Shown: piece by piece, positions 17,663 through 26,709 of the stretch
Layout: every line of letters begins with the position of its first letter
Position numbering within the stretch: the stretch's first letter is position 1
Made by a program: the position numbers and the translations under genes
Source: Algoriphagus sp.
GTDB lineage: Bacteria; Bacteroidota; Bacteroidia; Cytophagales; Cyclobacteriaceae
Assembly (NCBI RefSeq): GCF_029254265.1
Contig: NZ_JAQWXX010000051.1
Coordinates: 1-64,000, forward strand
Length of the DNA stretch: 64,000 bases
Reading direction: 5' to 3'
The notes under the pieces: model-generated
Databases searched by the model: none
What the model was told of the DNA's origin: nothing
Seen by the model: only the letters and a program-made list of their open reading frames with translations

Positions 17663-20644
17663 ATGAGCAATATTACTTCAAGAATGAAGGGGTCAGTATT
17701 CCTGTTCACCCTTCTAGTTTCCTTAATTTCGGTACAAGCATTTGGACAAACCGTAGTAAAAGGAACAATAATCGATGCTGAGACAAAAGAAACTCTAGTG
17801 GGAGTAAATATCTTGGTAAAAGGAAAAGTGATAGGAACTATTACAGATTTATCGGGAAAATACACGCTTAGTGTAAATCAAGAGCCTCCTTTCACCTTAG
17901 TCTTTTCCATGGTAGGTTATAATACTAAGGAAGTAGAAATTACAAATGGCATGACTACCCTAGACATGGCATTGACCGAAACATCCATTTTAGGTCAGGA
18001 AGTGGTTGTATCAGCTTCCAGAGTTGAGGAAGGAGTTTTACAATCTCCTGTTTCCATTGAGAAAATGGACATTATTGCGATTCGAGATGCACCTCAAGCA
18101 AGTTTCTATGATGCCTTGAATAACCTTAAGGGAGTTGAAATGAGCACTCAGTCCTTGACATTCAAATCTTTCAACACGAGAGGTTTCAATGCCAATGGTA
18201 ACGTAAGAACTGTGCAAATGATTGACGGAATGGATAACCAGGCTCCTGGTTTGAATTTCGCAGTTGGAAACATTGTTGGTATTTCAGAATTGGATTTAGA
18301 AAGTATGGAATTACTTCCTGGTGCTTCTTCTGCTCTTTATGGCCCTAATGCTATTAATGGTATTCTATTGATGAATTCTAAAAATCCATTTCAATATCAG
18401 GGACTTTCAGCAAGTGTAAAAACTGGTATCATGGATGAAAGTGGAAGAAGTACTCCAACAACAGGTTTTTATGACTTTAGCGCGCGTTATGCAAAAGCTA
18501 TTAATGATAAAGTTGCATTCAAAGTAAACGTGCAATATTTAGAAGCTGATGATTGGCAAGCAAATGATTTTAGAGATCAGTCTCTTCTAAACGGTTCTTC
18601 AATCGCAGGTGGAACAAGAGAAAATAACCCTGGCTACAATGGAGTGAATATTTACGGAGATGAAACTAACGTAAATATGAATAGTGTTGCACAATCTTTG
18701 ATTTCTGCAGGATTACTTCCTGCTGGTGCTTTAGCAATTATTCCAAATACATTCGTTTCCAGAACTGGATATGCGGAAAGAGACCTTGCAGATTATGGTA
18801 CTAAATCTTTGAAATTAAACGCAGCTATCCATTGGAGATTAAATGACAGAGTAGAGGCTATTCTTCAAGGTAATTATGGTTTTGGTACTACAGTTTATAC
18901 AGGAGCTGATAGATATTCTATTGCGAATTTCAAACTTGGACAGTACAAAGCAGAACTGAGAGGTTCTAATTGGTACGTAAGAGCTTATACAACTCAAGAG
19001 CGATCAGGTGATGCATTTGCAGTTGGCATTGCAGCTCAAGGAGTCAATGAAGCATGGAAACCAAGTCAACAATGGTTTGGAGAATATGTAGGAGCTTATG
19101 CCCAAGCAATCCAAGGTGGTGCAAATCCTGAAGCTGCCCATGGTTTAGCTAGAGGTTTTGCAGATCAAGGCCGTTTCGTTCCTGGTTCTACTCAATTTAA
19201 TCAGGCATTAGCTGGAGTTGTAAGTAGACCAATTCCAGGTGATGCTAATGGTGTTGGCGCTCAGTTTGTAGACAAAACAAACCTGTATCACTTTGAAGGT
19301 TCTTATAACCTGTCTGATCAAATCAAATTTGCTGATTTTGTAATAGGTGCAAATTATAGAATATATCAATTGAATTCTGAAGGAACACTATTTGCAACAG
19401 ATGAAAATGGTGATGAGTTTACAATCGCAGAATATGGAGGGTATGCTCAGGGTTCTAAGAAACTTTTCAATGATAAATTTAAATTGACAGCCTCTGTACG
19501 TTATGATAAAAACGAAAATTTTGCTGGTCAGTGGTCTCCTAGAGTTTCTGGAGTCTTTACTCAGGGAAATCATAACTTCAGAGCTTCTTATCAGACAGGT
19601 TTCAGAATCCCTACCACGCAAGATCAGTTTATTGACCTTGTAACTCCTCAAGCTAGATTGATTGGTGGTCTTCCTTTATTTAGAGATCGGTATAACTTTA
19701 ATAATAATCCGGTTTACTCCTTAGCAACAGTCACCCAGTTTGGAGGAGCTGTGCTTGCAGGTACGCAGGATCCTGCTGTTCTTCAAGCTGCAATTGCTCA
19801 GGCTACTCAAATTGTCACTCAACAGGTACAAGCGGGGTTAATTCCTCCAAGTGCAGCTCCAGGAGCCATAGCAGCATTAGTTCCTCAATTAGTTCCTGTA
19901 ATCGCAGCTCAGAATAGCCAATCCCTTTTACAGCCATTTGAATTAACAGAGTTCAAGCCTGAAAGAGTAAAGTCATTTGAAGTAGGTTACAAAGGACTTT
20001 GGTCAAATAAACTACTTGTTGATGCCTATGCTTACTTCAACCGATTTGAGAATTTCATCGGTGGTCAAGTAATAGTACAGGACAGAAATCCAAATCCTCA
20101 AAATCCAGCTTCTGCTCTTGGACTTAACTTATTGAGTTCTAATACAAGAAACGTTTATTCACTTCCTACCAATAGAACAGAGACTATCAAGTCTTGGGGT
20201 TGGGCTTTAGGCTTGGATTATAAATTGCCAAAGAATTATACAATTGGTGGTAATGTCTCTTTCAATACCTTGACAAATTTGGAAGAATTAGCTGAGACTG
20301 GTTTCCAGCCAAGCTTCAATACTCCTGAATATCGATATGTATTGAATTTTGCGAACAGAGAAGTAGTCAAAAATCTAGGTTTTGCATTGGCTTACAGATG
20401 GCAGGGTGAATTTGCTTGGCAGTCTTCTTTCGTAGGTCCTTCAGTTTCAACTCAGCAACTATCAGTGATGCCGGCATTCGGTACATTTGACGCTCAAGTG
20501 AGCTATAAGCTTAAGAGCTTGAAGTCAATCTTGAAAGTAGGTGGATCAAACCTATTTAACGATGGATATAGACAAGCTTGGGGTAACCCAACTGTTGGAA
20601 CGATGTATTTCGTAAGCTTGACTTTTGACGAGTTCTTGAATTAA
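17663..20644 (+). CDS. TonB-dependent receptor with carboxypeptidase-like regulatory N-domain
   Basis: Outer-membrane transporter. A signal peptide ending near FGQ (about residue 29) is followed by a CarboxypepD_reg-like domain (VKGTIIDAETKETLVGVNI), a plug domain with SFNTRGFNANGNVRTVQMID and GASSALYGPNAINGILLM (about 220-235), and a 700-residue beta-barrel ending in YFVSLTFDEFL with the terminal aromatic residues near the end. Length 993. There is no SusD partner, so it is not a classical SusCD pair and the substrate is unknown. Residues about 695-752 form an unusual Ala/Gln/Pro-rich insert (repeated AI.QAT..V..Q-like stretches) in a barrel loop. Met8 (17684) is an alternative start. A strong terminator follows. 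Confidence 0.88.
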   Translation: MSNITSRMKGSVFLFTLLVSLISVQAFGQTVVKGTIIDAETKETLVGVNILVKGKVIGTITDLSGKYTLSVNQEPPFTLVFSMVGYNTKEVEITNGMTTLDMALTETSILGQEVVVSASRVEEGVLQSPVSIEKMDIIAIRDAPQASFYDALNNLKGVEMSTQSLTFKSFNTRGFNANGNVRTVQMIDGMDNQAPGLNFAVGNIVGISELDLESMELLPGASSALYGPNAINGILLMNSKNPFQYQGLSASVKTGIMDESGRSTPTTGFYDFSARYAKAINDKVAFKVNVQYLEADDWQANDFRDQSLLNGSSIAGGTRENNPGYNGVNIYGDETNVNMNSVAQSLISAGLLPAGALAIIPNTFVSRTGYAERDLADYGTKSLKLNAAIHWRLNDRVEAILQGNYGFGTTVYTGADRYSIANFKLGQYKAELRGSNWYVRAYTTQERSGDAFAVGIAAQGVNEAWKPSQQWFGEYVGAYAQAIQGGANPEAAHGLARGFADQGRFVPGSTQFNQALAGVVSRPIPGDANGVGAQFVDKTNLYHFEGSYNLSDQIKFADFVIGANYRIYQLNSEGTLFATDENGDEFTIAEYGGYAQGSKKLFNDKFKLTASVRYDKNENFAGQWSPRVSGVFTQGNHNFRASYQTGFRIPTTQDQFIDLVTPQARLIGGLPLFRDRYNFNNNPVYSLATVTQFGGAVLAGTQDPAVLQAAIAQATQIVTQQVQAGLIPPSAAPGAIAALVPQLVPVIAAQNSQSLLQPFELTEFKPERVKSFEVGYKGLWSNKLLVDAYAYFNRFENFIGGQVIVQDRNPNPQNPASALGLNLLSSNTRNVYSLPTNRTETIKSWGWALGLDYKLPKNYTIGGNVSFNTLTNLEELAETGFQPSFNTPEYRYVLNFANREVVKNLGFALAYRWQGEFAWQSSFVGPSVSTQQLSVMPAFGTFDAQVSYKLKSLKSILKVGGSNLFNDGYRQAWGNPTVGTMYFVSLTFDEFLN

Positions 20645-20670
20645 TCTAAAAGTATAACTTTATAATACCT

Positions 20671-20708
20671 AAAGCCATCTCAATTTGAGATGGCTTTTTC
20701 TTTTTTTA
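20671..20708 (+). terminator. intrinsic terminator after the TonB-dependent receptor
   Basis: AAAGCCATCTCAA, short loop, TTGAGATGGCTTT followed by T-rich sequence, 26 bases after the stop. Confidence 0.8.
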
Positions 20709-20878
20709 AAGACTTGGAAATACGAAATGTAGGTTATCAATTCAGAAACAAACCTAGCCTAGTAAAAAATCGAATCCCTGATGCAGGACATAAACTAAGG
20801 CTAAGACAAATCAATTAGAAATGATCATTTTTTCATAGATACGCGTACACATGAAAGTAATCATCTAAAGAGAATATC

Positions 20879-21733
20879 TTATTTCACTTCATGAAAATAC
20901 TCTCGATCAAAAATCCGCGAATAAATCCATGAAGGAATCTTATCGTGATAGGGCATCAAATCCTTTAAGACATCTTGTTGAGTTTCATGTGATTTCATCA
21001 CGGCCAAAACCCGCTCAAAATACGGTTGGGTATAAACTGAAAAATCCGGTTTTGGTAATCCCTCTTCCCTATCTCTTGGATAGTTCCTTTGGAAACCAGA
21101 GGAAAGTTGAAGTGCAACCTCAATCTGTTTTGGGGAAAGAGTTATTTGGAAAAGTTTAACAGGTGAAAAATTCTGCTTTCCTCTATTTTCCAAAAACACT
21201 TGTTCTAAAGCTAGTCCACTTAATCGATGATCGGGATGACCATATAGTCCAACTTTACTGTCATAAGAAACTAGAATATCCGGATTGATCTTCTCAATCC
21301 ATTCTAAAGCTATTTGCTTTAAACTATCAAGCCCAAGATTTTCTAATCCGCTGTCGGGATAATTTAAAAGGTTCAATTGAGTGACTCCAATTAATTCTGC
21401 TGATCGCTCCATTTCCAACGTGCGTAATTGAGCAAGTTCAGATTTAGTGTGCTCACCCATGGAATTTCCCGCTTCTCCTTTTGTCAAGGTGACTAAATAA
21501 ACCTCATTTCCATTTTCCAAAAGATTCATAAGTGTTCCTGAAACTGTCACTTCATCATCTGGATGTGGAAAAAATGCCAGTATCTTTTGAGGTTGTTCAC
21601 TAATGAATAAGCTATTTTTCTGAGGAATATCAGAATCATGAAGCTTGTCTTTTCCGATCAGGATTAAGACAAAAGGAAGGGTGATCAGCATCAAAAACAT
21701 GATACCGATCACCCAAAAAAAGAATTTTTTCAT
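20879..21733 (-). CDS. PIG-L family deacetylase, membrane-anchored
   Basis: LmbE/PIG-L-type zinc deacetylase acting on N-acetylglucosamine-like groups. The metal-binding signature is AFFPHPDDEVTVSGTL (about 53-68), then KGEAGNS and SYDSKVGLYGHPDHRLSG, which supplies the second histidine pair. An N-terminal hydrophobic segment (about 4-27) followed by a hydrophilic linker suggests a membrane anchor with the enzyme outside the cytoplasm. It is transcribed 2 bases after the large CxxCH lipoprotein gene, so the two probably form an operon. The substrate is unknown. Confidence 0.85.
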   Translation of the reverse strand: MKKFFFWVIGIMFLMLITLPFVLILIGKDKLHDSDIPQKNSLFISEQPQKILAFFPHPDDEVTVSGTLMNLLENGNEVYLVTLTKGEAGNSMGEHTKSELAQLRTLEMERSAELIGVTQLNLLNYPDSGLENLGLDSLKQIALEWIEKINPDILVSYDSKVGLYGHPDHRLSGLALEQVFLENRGKQNFSPVKLFQITLSPKQIEVALQLSSGFQRNYPRDREEGLPKPDFSVYTQPYFERVLAVMKSHETQQDVLKDLMPYHDKIPSWIYSRIFDREYFHEVK

Positions 21734-21735
21734 TC

Positions 21736-24700
21736 TTATTCTCTTGTTAAAGTACTTAAGAAACTGACTAAGTCTCGCAGTTCTCTTTTTGACAAAAGAG
21801 TTCCCATCGGAGGCATACTAGACATAGCCATTTTTGATTCTTTGACCTCTGACTTTTGGATTTTGCGTTCGGGTTCAGAACCTATTTTTACTACGACAGC
21901 TTCTTCAGAATCTTCCATAAGCATTCCACTCACTTTTTCTCCTGAATTGAGCTCTAACGCAATTGTACCATAACCTGGTGCAAGACGCTTGCTGGGTTCA
22001 ACAAGCGCGATCAAAAGGTCCTCTCTACTCAAGGTATTAGCTATCCCTGAAAGCCTCGGACCAGCATTTCCACCCATATCATCATAAGCATGACATCGAA
22101 TACATTGTGCGGTTTGATTTTCAAAAAATATCCCCCTTCCAAGCCTTACGCTACCTTCGGCTAACGCTCCAGAGTATTTTTTCCATTCCTCTCCATTTGC
22201 CTTAGCGTTTAAAATTGTAGTGAATCTTTCTGTCAATGTATTTGAATCTGTACTCTTGATTGCCTCTTCCAATTCTACCCATGTGCCATCAGGTAGTTTC
22301 CCACTTTCGAAATCACTTAAGATTGTATTCCATTCTTTCAGTGATCCACTTCCATCCAATCCTCCTAAAGTTAATAGCGCAGTTTGTTTTTCGGGGATAG
22401 TACGTTTATTTATTATTTCATTCAATAGAGCCACCTTTTGGTCTTTTGGTAAGTCCGTCTCTGATAAATAAGAAAGCCCCGCCACTCGAACGGACTGTTC
22501 AGAGTCTTTCATTGCCTGCGTGATCGCCTGTCCTAAGATTGGAGAATTCATAGCCTTAAGCGAGTTAAGCGATTCCACCTTTACTATAGAAGAAGGATCA
22601 TTTTTCAACTTGGTAAATAGTGCTTGATCTGCATCCAAGACTTTAAGTTTACCAAGTGCTTTTGCAGATTCAAGCCGAATACTTGGCTCTTTTGAATTGA
22701 GCTGGGCAACTAGATCATTTTTTGAAATTTCGCGAATCAGCGCAGGCTCTCTGGTGACTTCTCCACGATATCTTCCATCTACTCGATCTACCAAAGATGG
22801 CTTGGACCAGGTTCCTACAGCAGCAATAGCTTCTTCCTGAAGTGCCAATGGGACATCAGCTTTGTTTATAAACTGTAATAAACCTGTTAAATTCTCTTCA
22901 TTGCCTATTCTTTGATTTGCACTGATTATTCTTCTGACCAAAGGTTCATTTCTAAAAGTGGTCGTTCCAATTAATTTCGCTAATTCAGGTAAGGCTTCAG
23001 GAACTGAAAAATCGTCATGAATAGCTCGAGCAGCTTCAGTTACAATAAACTCATCAGAGTCGGATAAAAAACGGGCTAATTCAGGAGATTCCAATCTTCT
23101 TAATGCGATAACTGCCCCAAGTCTAACTGCCTTTGAAGGATGATTAGACAAGTTTGCAAGAGGCTCGACTTTTCCGATTCGTGCCAAAGCCAGTGTAGCA
23201 GCATGTCGGATATAAGCATCTTCATCATTATTTGATTCAATTAAAGAAATTAAAGGTTGTATGGCTTTTGAGTCTTCCGTTCTGCCCAAAGCCTCAGCTG
23301 CAAAAAATTGAACTCTTGAGTTTGCATCACTAAGATTCTTAATTAATTTTTCTGAGGCATTGGCATATCTGATATCTCCAAGCCATTTTGCGGCTTGTGC
23401 TTTGATCTCCGGATCTGAGTCTTCCAATAATGGCACCAATGCATCAGCATGACTCATATCATCCATTCTCGCTAATTGACTGATCCCTACAATTGCGTGT
23501 ATCCTTGCGAGTTGATTACTTTTATCAACAATGACCTCTTGAAAGATTTCCATTCCATCATTTCCTCTTTTGGCAAGCTCGAATTGAGCTTTTCTTCTGA
23601 TTCTAAGATCAGGGTGATAAAGTTCTTTCTTTAGACTAGCAGAACTTAACTTTTTGAAGTCCGATTTTAACTTCTGTTCCGTCTCTGCTTGAATATCTTT
23701 CAAATCACTATTCTCTTCTTCTAATTTCCAGATTCTCCCATAATTTTTTGTTCCCCATCCGTCAATCCAATCAGCTATATACAATGCACCATCCGGTCCA
23801 AAATCTAATCCTGTTGGCAAAACACCAGATAGAATTCTTTCGGTTTTTGTCATTTCAAAACTTGCCCCTTTCTGTTGAAGTTGGAATGCATGAATTCCTG
23901 ATTGAGAAGGATTGCCTACAAATTCAACTACAAAAAAACTGTCTTTCCATTTAGATCCTAAGGCTGTACCTGGGTTATAAACCATACCAGTTGGCCCTGA
24001 AATATAGTTTTGAATACATGGAGTAATAAATGCAGCTTGTCCCTCCCACCTTGGGAGAAAGAGTTTTTCATCCATCCATACCTTGTATGGATTATTATCA
24101 GGGTCGCGGTATTTCCCAAATTGCCAATTAGTTCTCCAACCGGAGTCTGATCCATTGGTGAGGTAAACCAAGCGCTCTTTTTCACCTGGATGATCACCAT
24201 CATTGTCAACAGAAATCAAATTGTTGTAAGCATCAAAAACGAATTCATGGGTATTTCTAACACCCATCGCATAAATTTCAAAATCACTTCCATCAGGATT
24301 TGCCCTTGCTATTACACCTCTGTTCGGGTACTTCCATTCTTTTCCATCAGGACCTGTTCCATTAAATCCAATGTCCCCTATTCCCCAATACACACGTCCA
24401 TCAGGCCCCATTTCCAAACCTGACATTCCATGAGCACCAAAACCAATATGAATTCCATAACCGTGTGAGATAGATGTTTTTTCATCCATCAATCCGTCCC
24501 CATTTTTATCAACTAATCGCCACATATCTGGCCCGACTCCTACAAAAAGTGCATCTTCCCCCATCATCACTGCCCCTGCTACATCAGTGACTTCATCATT
24601 GAAATCTTGTACGATTATTTGAGATTGGTCAGCATATCCATCTCCATCAGTATCTTTCAAGGAATATATTTCCTCTTTTTGAACTGTCATATCTCGCCAA

Positions 24701-25137
24701 TCATGGGAACCGTCTCCGTTTAAATCTGCGAGCCAGGTGTTTTCAGAAGATCGTTCCGGCGAAAGTTCTGATCTGAGGAAAGCACGTTTGTCTTCTATAT
24801 TCTGAAGAGATATCGACCTGATCTCCCAATCCTGATGACCTCTAATGTCAAATTCCGAATCTTTTTGACGGTTTGTTCTTGAATAAATTAGATCACCATT
24901 ATCAAGAACCTGTATAGAAATAGGATCATAGACCAGGGAATCCACACCCCATAGGGATAATTTTAATCCATCTTCCAGGACAGGTGTAACTTGAGCTTCG
25001 ATTGCTTTGACTTGAATCTGAACTTCCTCTTTGGTCAAGCTTTTCATCCGAAGGTCTTCAGTACTTTTTTGACAAGAAAAAGCAAAAGAAGCAATCAGAA
25101 AAAGCGAAGAGTTTGATAGTGAAAAGATTTTGGGCAT
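21736..25137 (-). CDS. large lipoprotein: PQQ/sugar-dehydrogenase-like propeller, HEAT repeats, c-type cytochrome (PVC-type heme-binding CxxCH protein)
   Basis: The start is set at ATG 25137 (MPKIFSLSNSS); the longer frame begins with TTG. A lipobox ends at AFSC near residue 22. Residues about 50-480 resemble the membrane-bound dehydrogenase/NHL-propeller domain (GADGRVYWGIGDIG-like and GVLPTGLDFGPDGALYIADW). Residues about 500-950 are HEAT repeats (DPEIKAQAAKWLGDIRY, NSRVQFFAAEALGR, KAVRLGAVIALRRL). The C-terminus is a cytochrome c-like module with TAQCIRCHAYDDMGGNAGPRL giving the CxxCH heme site. About 1,133 residues. The architecture is known in Planctomycetes and Bacteroidota and is often linked to sugar or polyol oxidation. 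No substrate is implied here beyond the downstream PIG-L deacetylase. Confidence 0.85.
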   Translation of the reverse strand: MPKIFSLSNSSLFLIASFAFSCQKSTEDLRMKSLTKEEVQIQVKAIEAQVTPVLEDGLKLSLWGVDSLVYDPISIQVLDNGDLIYSRTNRQKDSEFDIRGHQDWEIRSISLQNIEDKRAFLRSELSPERSSENTWLADLNGDGSHDWRDMTVQKEEIYSLKDTDGDGYADQSQIIVQDFNDEVTDVAGAVMMGEDALFVGVGPDMWRLVDKNGDGLMDEKTSISHGYGIHIGFGAHGMSGLEMGPDGRVYWGIGDIGFNGTGPDGKEWKYPNRGVIARANPDGSDFEIYAMGVRNTHEFVFDAYNNLISVDNDGDHPGEKERLVYLTNGSDSGWRTNWQFGKYRDPDNNPYKVWMDEKLFLPRWEGQAAFITPCIQNYISGPTGMVYNPGTALGSKWKDSFFVVEFVGNPSQSGIHAFQLQQKGASFEMTKTERILSGVLPTGLDFGPDGALYIADWIDGWGTKNYGRIWKLEEENSDLKDIQAETEQKLKSDFKKLSSASLKKELYHPDLRIRRKAQFELAKRGNDGMEIFQEVIVDKSNQLARIHAIVGISQLARMDDMSHADALVPLLEDSDPEIKAQAAKWLGDIRYANASEKLIKNLSDANSRVQFFAAEALGRTEDSKAIQPLISLIESNNDEDAYIRHAATLALARIGKVEPLANLSNHPSKAVRLGAVIALRRLESPELARFLSDSDEFIVTEAARAIHDDFSVPEALPELAKLIGTTTFRNEPLVRRIISANQRIGNEENLTGLLQFINKADVPLALQEEAIAAVGTWSKPSLVDRVDGRYRGEVTREPALIREISKNDLVAQLNSKEPSIRLESAKALGKLKVLDADQALFTKLKNDPSSIVKVESLNSLKAMNSPILGQAITQAMKDSEQSVRVAGLSYLSETDLPKDQKVALLNEIINKRTIPEKQTALLTLGGLDGSGSLKEWNTILSDFESGKLPDGTWVELEEAIKSTDSNTLTERFTTILNAKANGEEWKKYSGALAEGSVRLGRGIFFENQTAQCIRCHAYDDMGGNAGPRLSGIANTLSREDLLIALVEPSKRLAPGYGTIALELNSGEKVSGMLMEDSEEAVVVKIGSEPERKIQKSEVKESKMAMSSMPPMGTLLSKRELRDLVSFLSTLTRE

Positions 25138-25221
25138 AGGTTTAATTGTTAAAATCAAACCTTAAGATAAATAAAATGATTTCTATCTAATTGCCTTTGG
25201 TAAAAAGCTGGTATAAAAACA

Positions 25222-25249
25222 AAAATCCCGACCATAGATCGGGATTTTG
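25222..25249 (-). terminator. terminator downstream of the tRNA-Glu pair
   Basis: AAAATCCCGA, loop CCATAGA, TCGGGATTTT on the plus strand; on the minus strand it is followed by TTGTTTTTATAC. It lies about 60 bases after the second tRNA in transcription order and may also end read-through from the tRNAs. Confidence 0.6.
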
Positions 25250-25310
25250 TTCACTTTAACCACTAACAACCATAAAACAAAAATAAATAAAACTCAAAAT
25301 ATGAGTTTAG

Positions 25311-25382
25311 TAGTCGGTACGGGAATCGAACCCGTGTTTTATCCGTGAAAGGGATACGTCCTAACCCCTAGACGAACCGACC
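25311..25382 (-). tRNA. tRNA-Glu (UUC), copy 1
   Basis: Reading the minus strand: acceptor stem GGTCGGT pairs with ACCGACT (first pair G-U). The D-arm is TTCGTCTAGGGGTTAGGA, the anticodon stem-loop ATCCCTTTCACGGAT gives anticodon TTC, and the T-arm ACGGGTTCGATTCCCGT is perfect. 72 bases without CCA. Identical in sequence to the copy at 25439-25510. Confidence 0.95.
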
Positions 25383-25438
25383 ATATTCTAAAAATTTCAA
25401 AATTTTACTTTTAATAGATTGATTATCAGTAAAATATG

Positions 25439-25510
25439 TAGTCGGTACGGGAATCGAACCCGTGTTTTATCCGTGAAAGGGATACGTCCTAACCCCTAGA
25501 CGAACCGACC
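25439..25510 (-). tRNA. tRNA-Glu (UUC), copy 2
   Basis: Same 72-base sequence and cloverleaf as copy 1, 56 bases upstream of it in transcription order. The two are presumably cotranscribed from a promoter between 25511 and the gapdh gene and processed apart. Confidence 0.95.
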
Positions 25511-25698
25511 ATTACTACCCTTGAAAACGTGCTTTTCTGAAAGGTTGTGCAAATATAGAGGGTTAAGATTATAATACCAATTAGGCTACCAAAATTTATT
25601 TGGTTTAACATTTAAAATGCTGAATTAAAGGAAGAAAATATTCTTTGAAGAGATTGAAGATGAATTATCTATTTTTGAGTTGAATTAGAAAAGAGCGA

Positions 25699-26709
25699 AT
25701 GAAACCAACTAAAGAAATCCGAATTGCTATTAATGGATTTGGAAGAATAGGAAGATATACTGCCAAATTAATATTGGAAAATAAGGATTTAAAACTTGTG
25801 GCAATCAATGATTTAGCTGAGCCAAAAGCGATTGCGCATTTATTGAAATATGACTCAATCCATGGGAAATTAGAGAAGAATATTGCCTTAAATTCAAATG
25901 AATTGACTTATAATGATCAATCAATCAAATTATTTGGCATTTCAGATCCGGAACTTCTTCCATGGAAGGAATTGGATATTGATCTTGTGATTGAATGTAC
26001 CGGTAGATTTACTGAGCGTTCCGGAGCTGAAAAACATTTAAGTGCTGGAGCAAAAAAAGTAATAATCTCCGCTCCTTCGCTAGACCCTACCATTAAGATG
26101 GTTGTCTTGGGTGTCAACGATAAAATTCTATCGGGCAATGAAAAAATTGTTTCAAATGCTTCTTGTACTACAAATTGCCTTGCTCCAATGGTAGCAGTCT
26201 TGGATAAAAACTTTGGAGTTGTAAAAGGTTTTGCCTCTACAGTCCATTCTTATACCAACGATCAAAACCTTCATGATGCACCACATCGGGATCTGAGAAG
26301 AGCACGAGCAGCGGCATATTCAATCATTCCTACTACCACCAACGCAGGAAAAGCCTTGGATATCGTGGTTCCTAAATTAGCTGGGAAAATTGAGGCTTCT
26401 GCGATGCGTGTACCAGTTCCTGATGGATCTTTGACAGATTTGATCGTAGAACTTGAACAGGAAGTAACTGTTGAAATGATAAATGATGCATTCAGAAAAG
26501 CGAGCAATAAAGATTTAAAGGGATTTTTGGAAGTAGAAGATGAGCCAATTGTTTCTATTGATATCATTGGAAATCCTCATTCTTGTATAATTGATGCTGC
26601 TTTAACCTCTGCCAAAGGTAAAATGGTCAAATTGGTAGGCTGGTATGACAATGAAGCCGGGTACGCAAACCGACTTGTCGATCTTGCTAAGAAAATAAGC
26701 AAAAACTAA
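25699..26709 (+). CDS. gap: type I glyceraldehyde-3-phosphate dehydrogenase
   Basis: Oxidises G3P to 1,3-bisphosphoglycerate (or the reverse). The Rossmann motif INGFGRIGR (11-19) and the active-site SNASCTTNCLAP (catalytic Cys156) are perfect, followed by FASTVHSYTNDQ. Asp38 in the VAINDLA segment predicts an NAD preference. Length 336 residues. Its 3' end overlaps the convergent VOC gene by 4 bases, and no terminator separates them. It may provide the GAP-utilising end of the KDPG route encoded 5 kb away, but that is only proximity. Confidence 0.95.
   Translation: MKPTKEIRIAINGFGRIGRYTAKLILENKDLKLVAINDLAEPKAIAHLLKYDSIHGKLEKNIALNSNELTYNDQSIKLFGISDPELLPWKELDIDLVIECTGRFTERSGAEKHLSAGAKKVIISAPSLDPTIKMVVLGVNDKILSGNEKIVSNASCTTNCLAPMVAVLDKNFGVVKGFASTVHSYTNDQNLHDAPHRDLRRARAAAYSIIPTTTNAGKALDIVVPKLAGKIEASAMRVPVPDGSLTDLIVELEQEVTVEMINDAFRKASNKDLKGFLEVEDEPIVSIDIIGNPHSCIIDAALTSAKGKMVKLVGWYDNEAGYANRLVDLAKKISKN

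Noticed and set aside
25311-25510. Long direct repeat considered as CRISPR or transposon repeat
   Set aside because: The repeat is exactly a tRNA-Glu cloverleaf, duplicated, with no spacers or cas genes.
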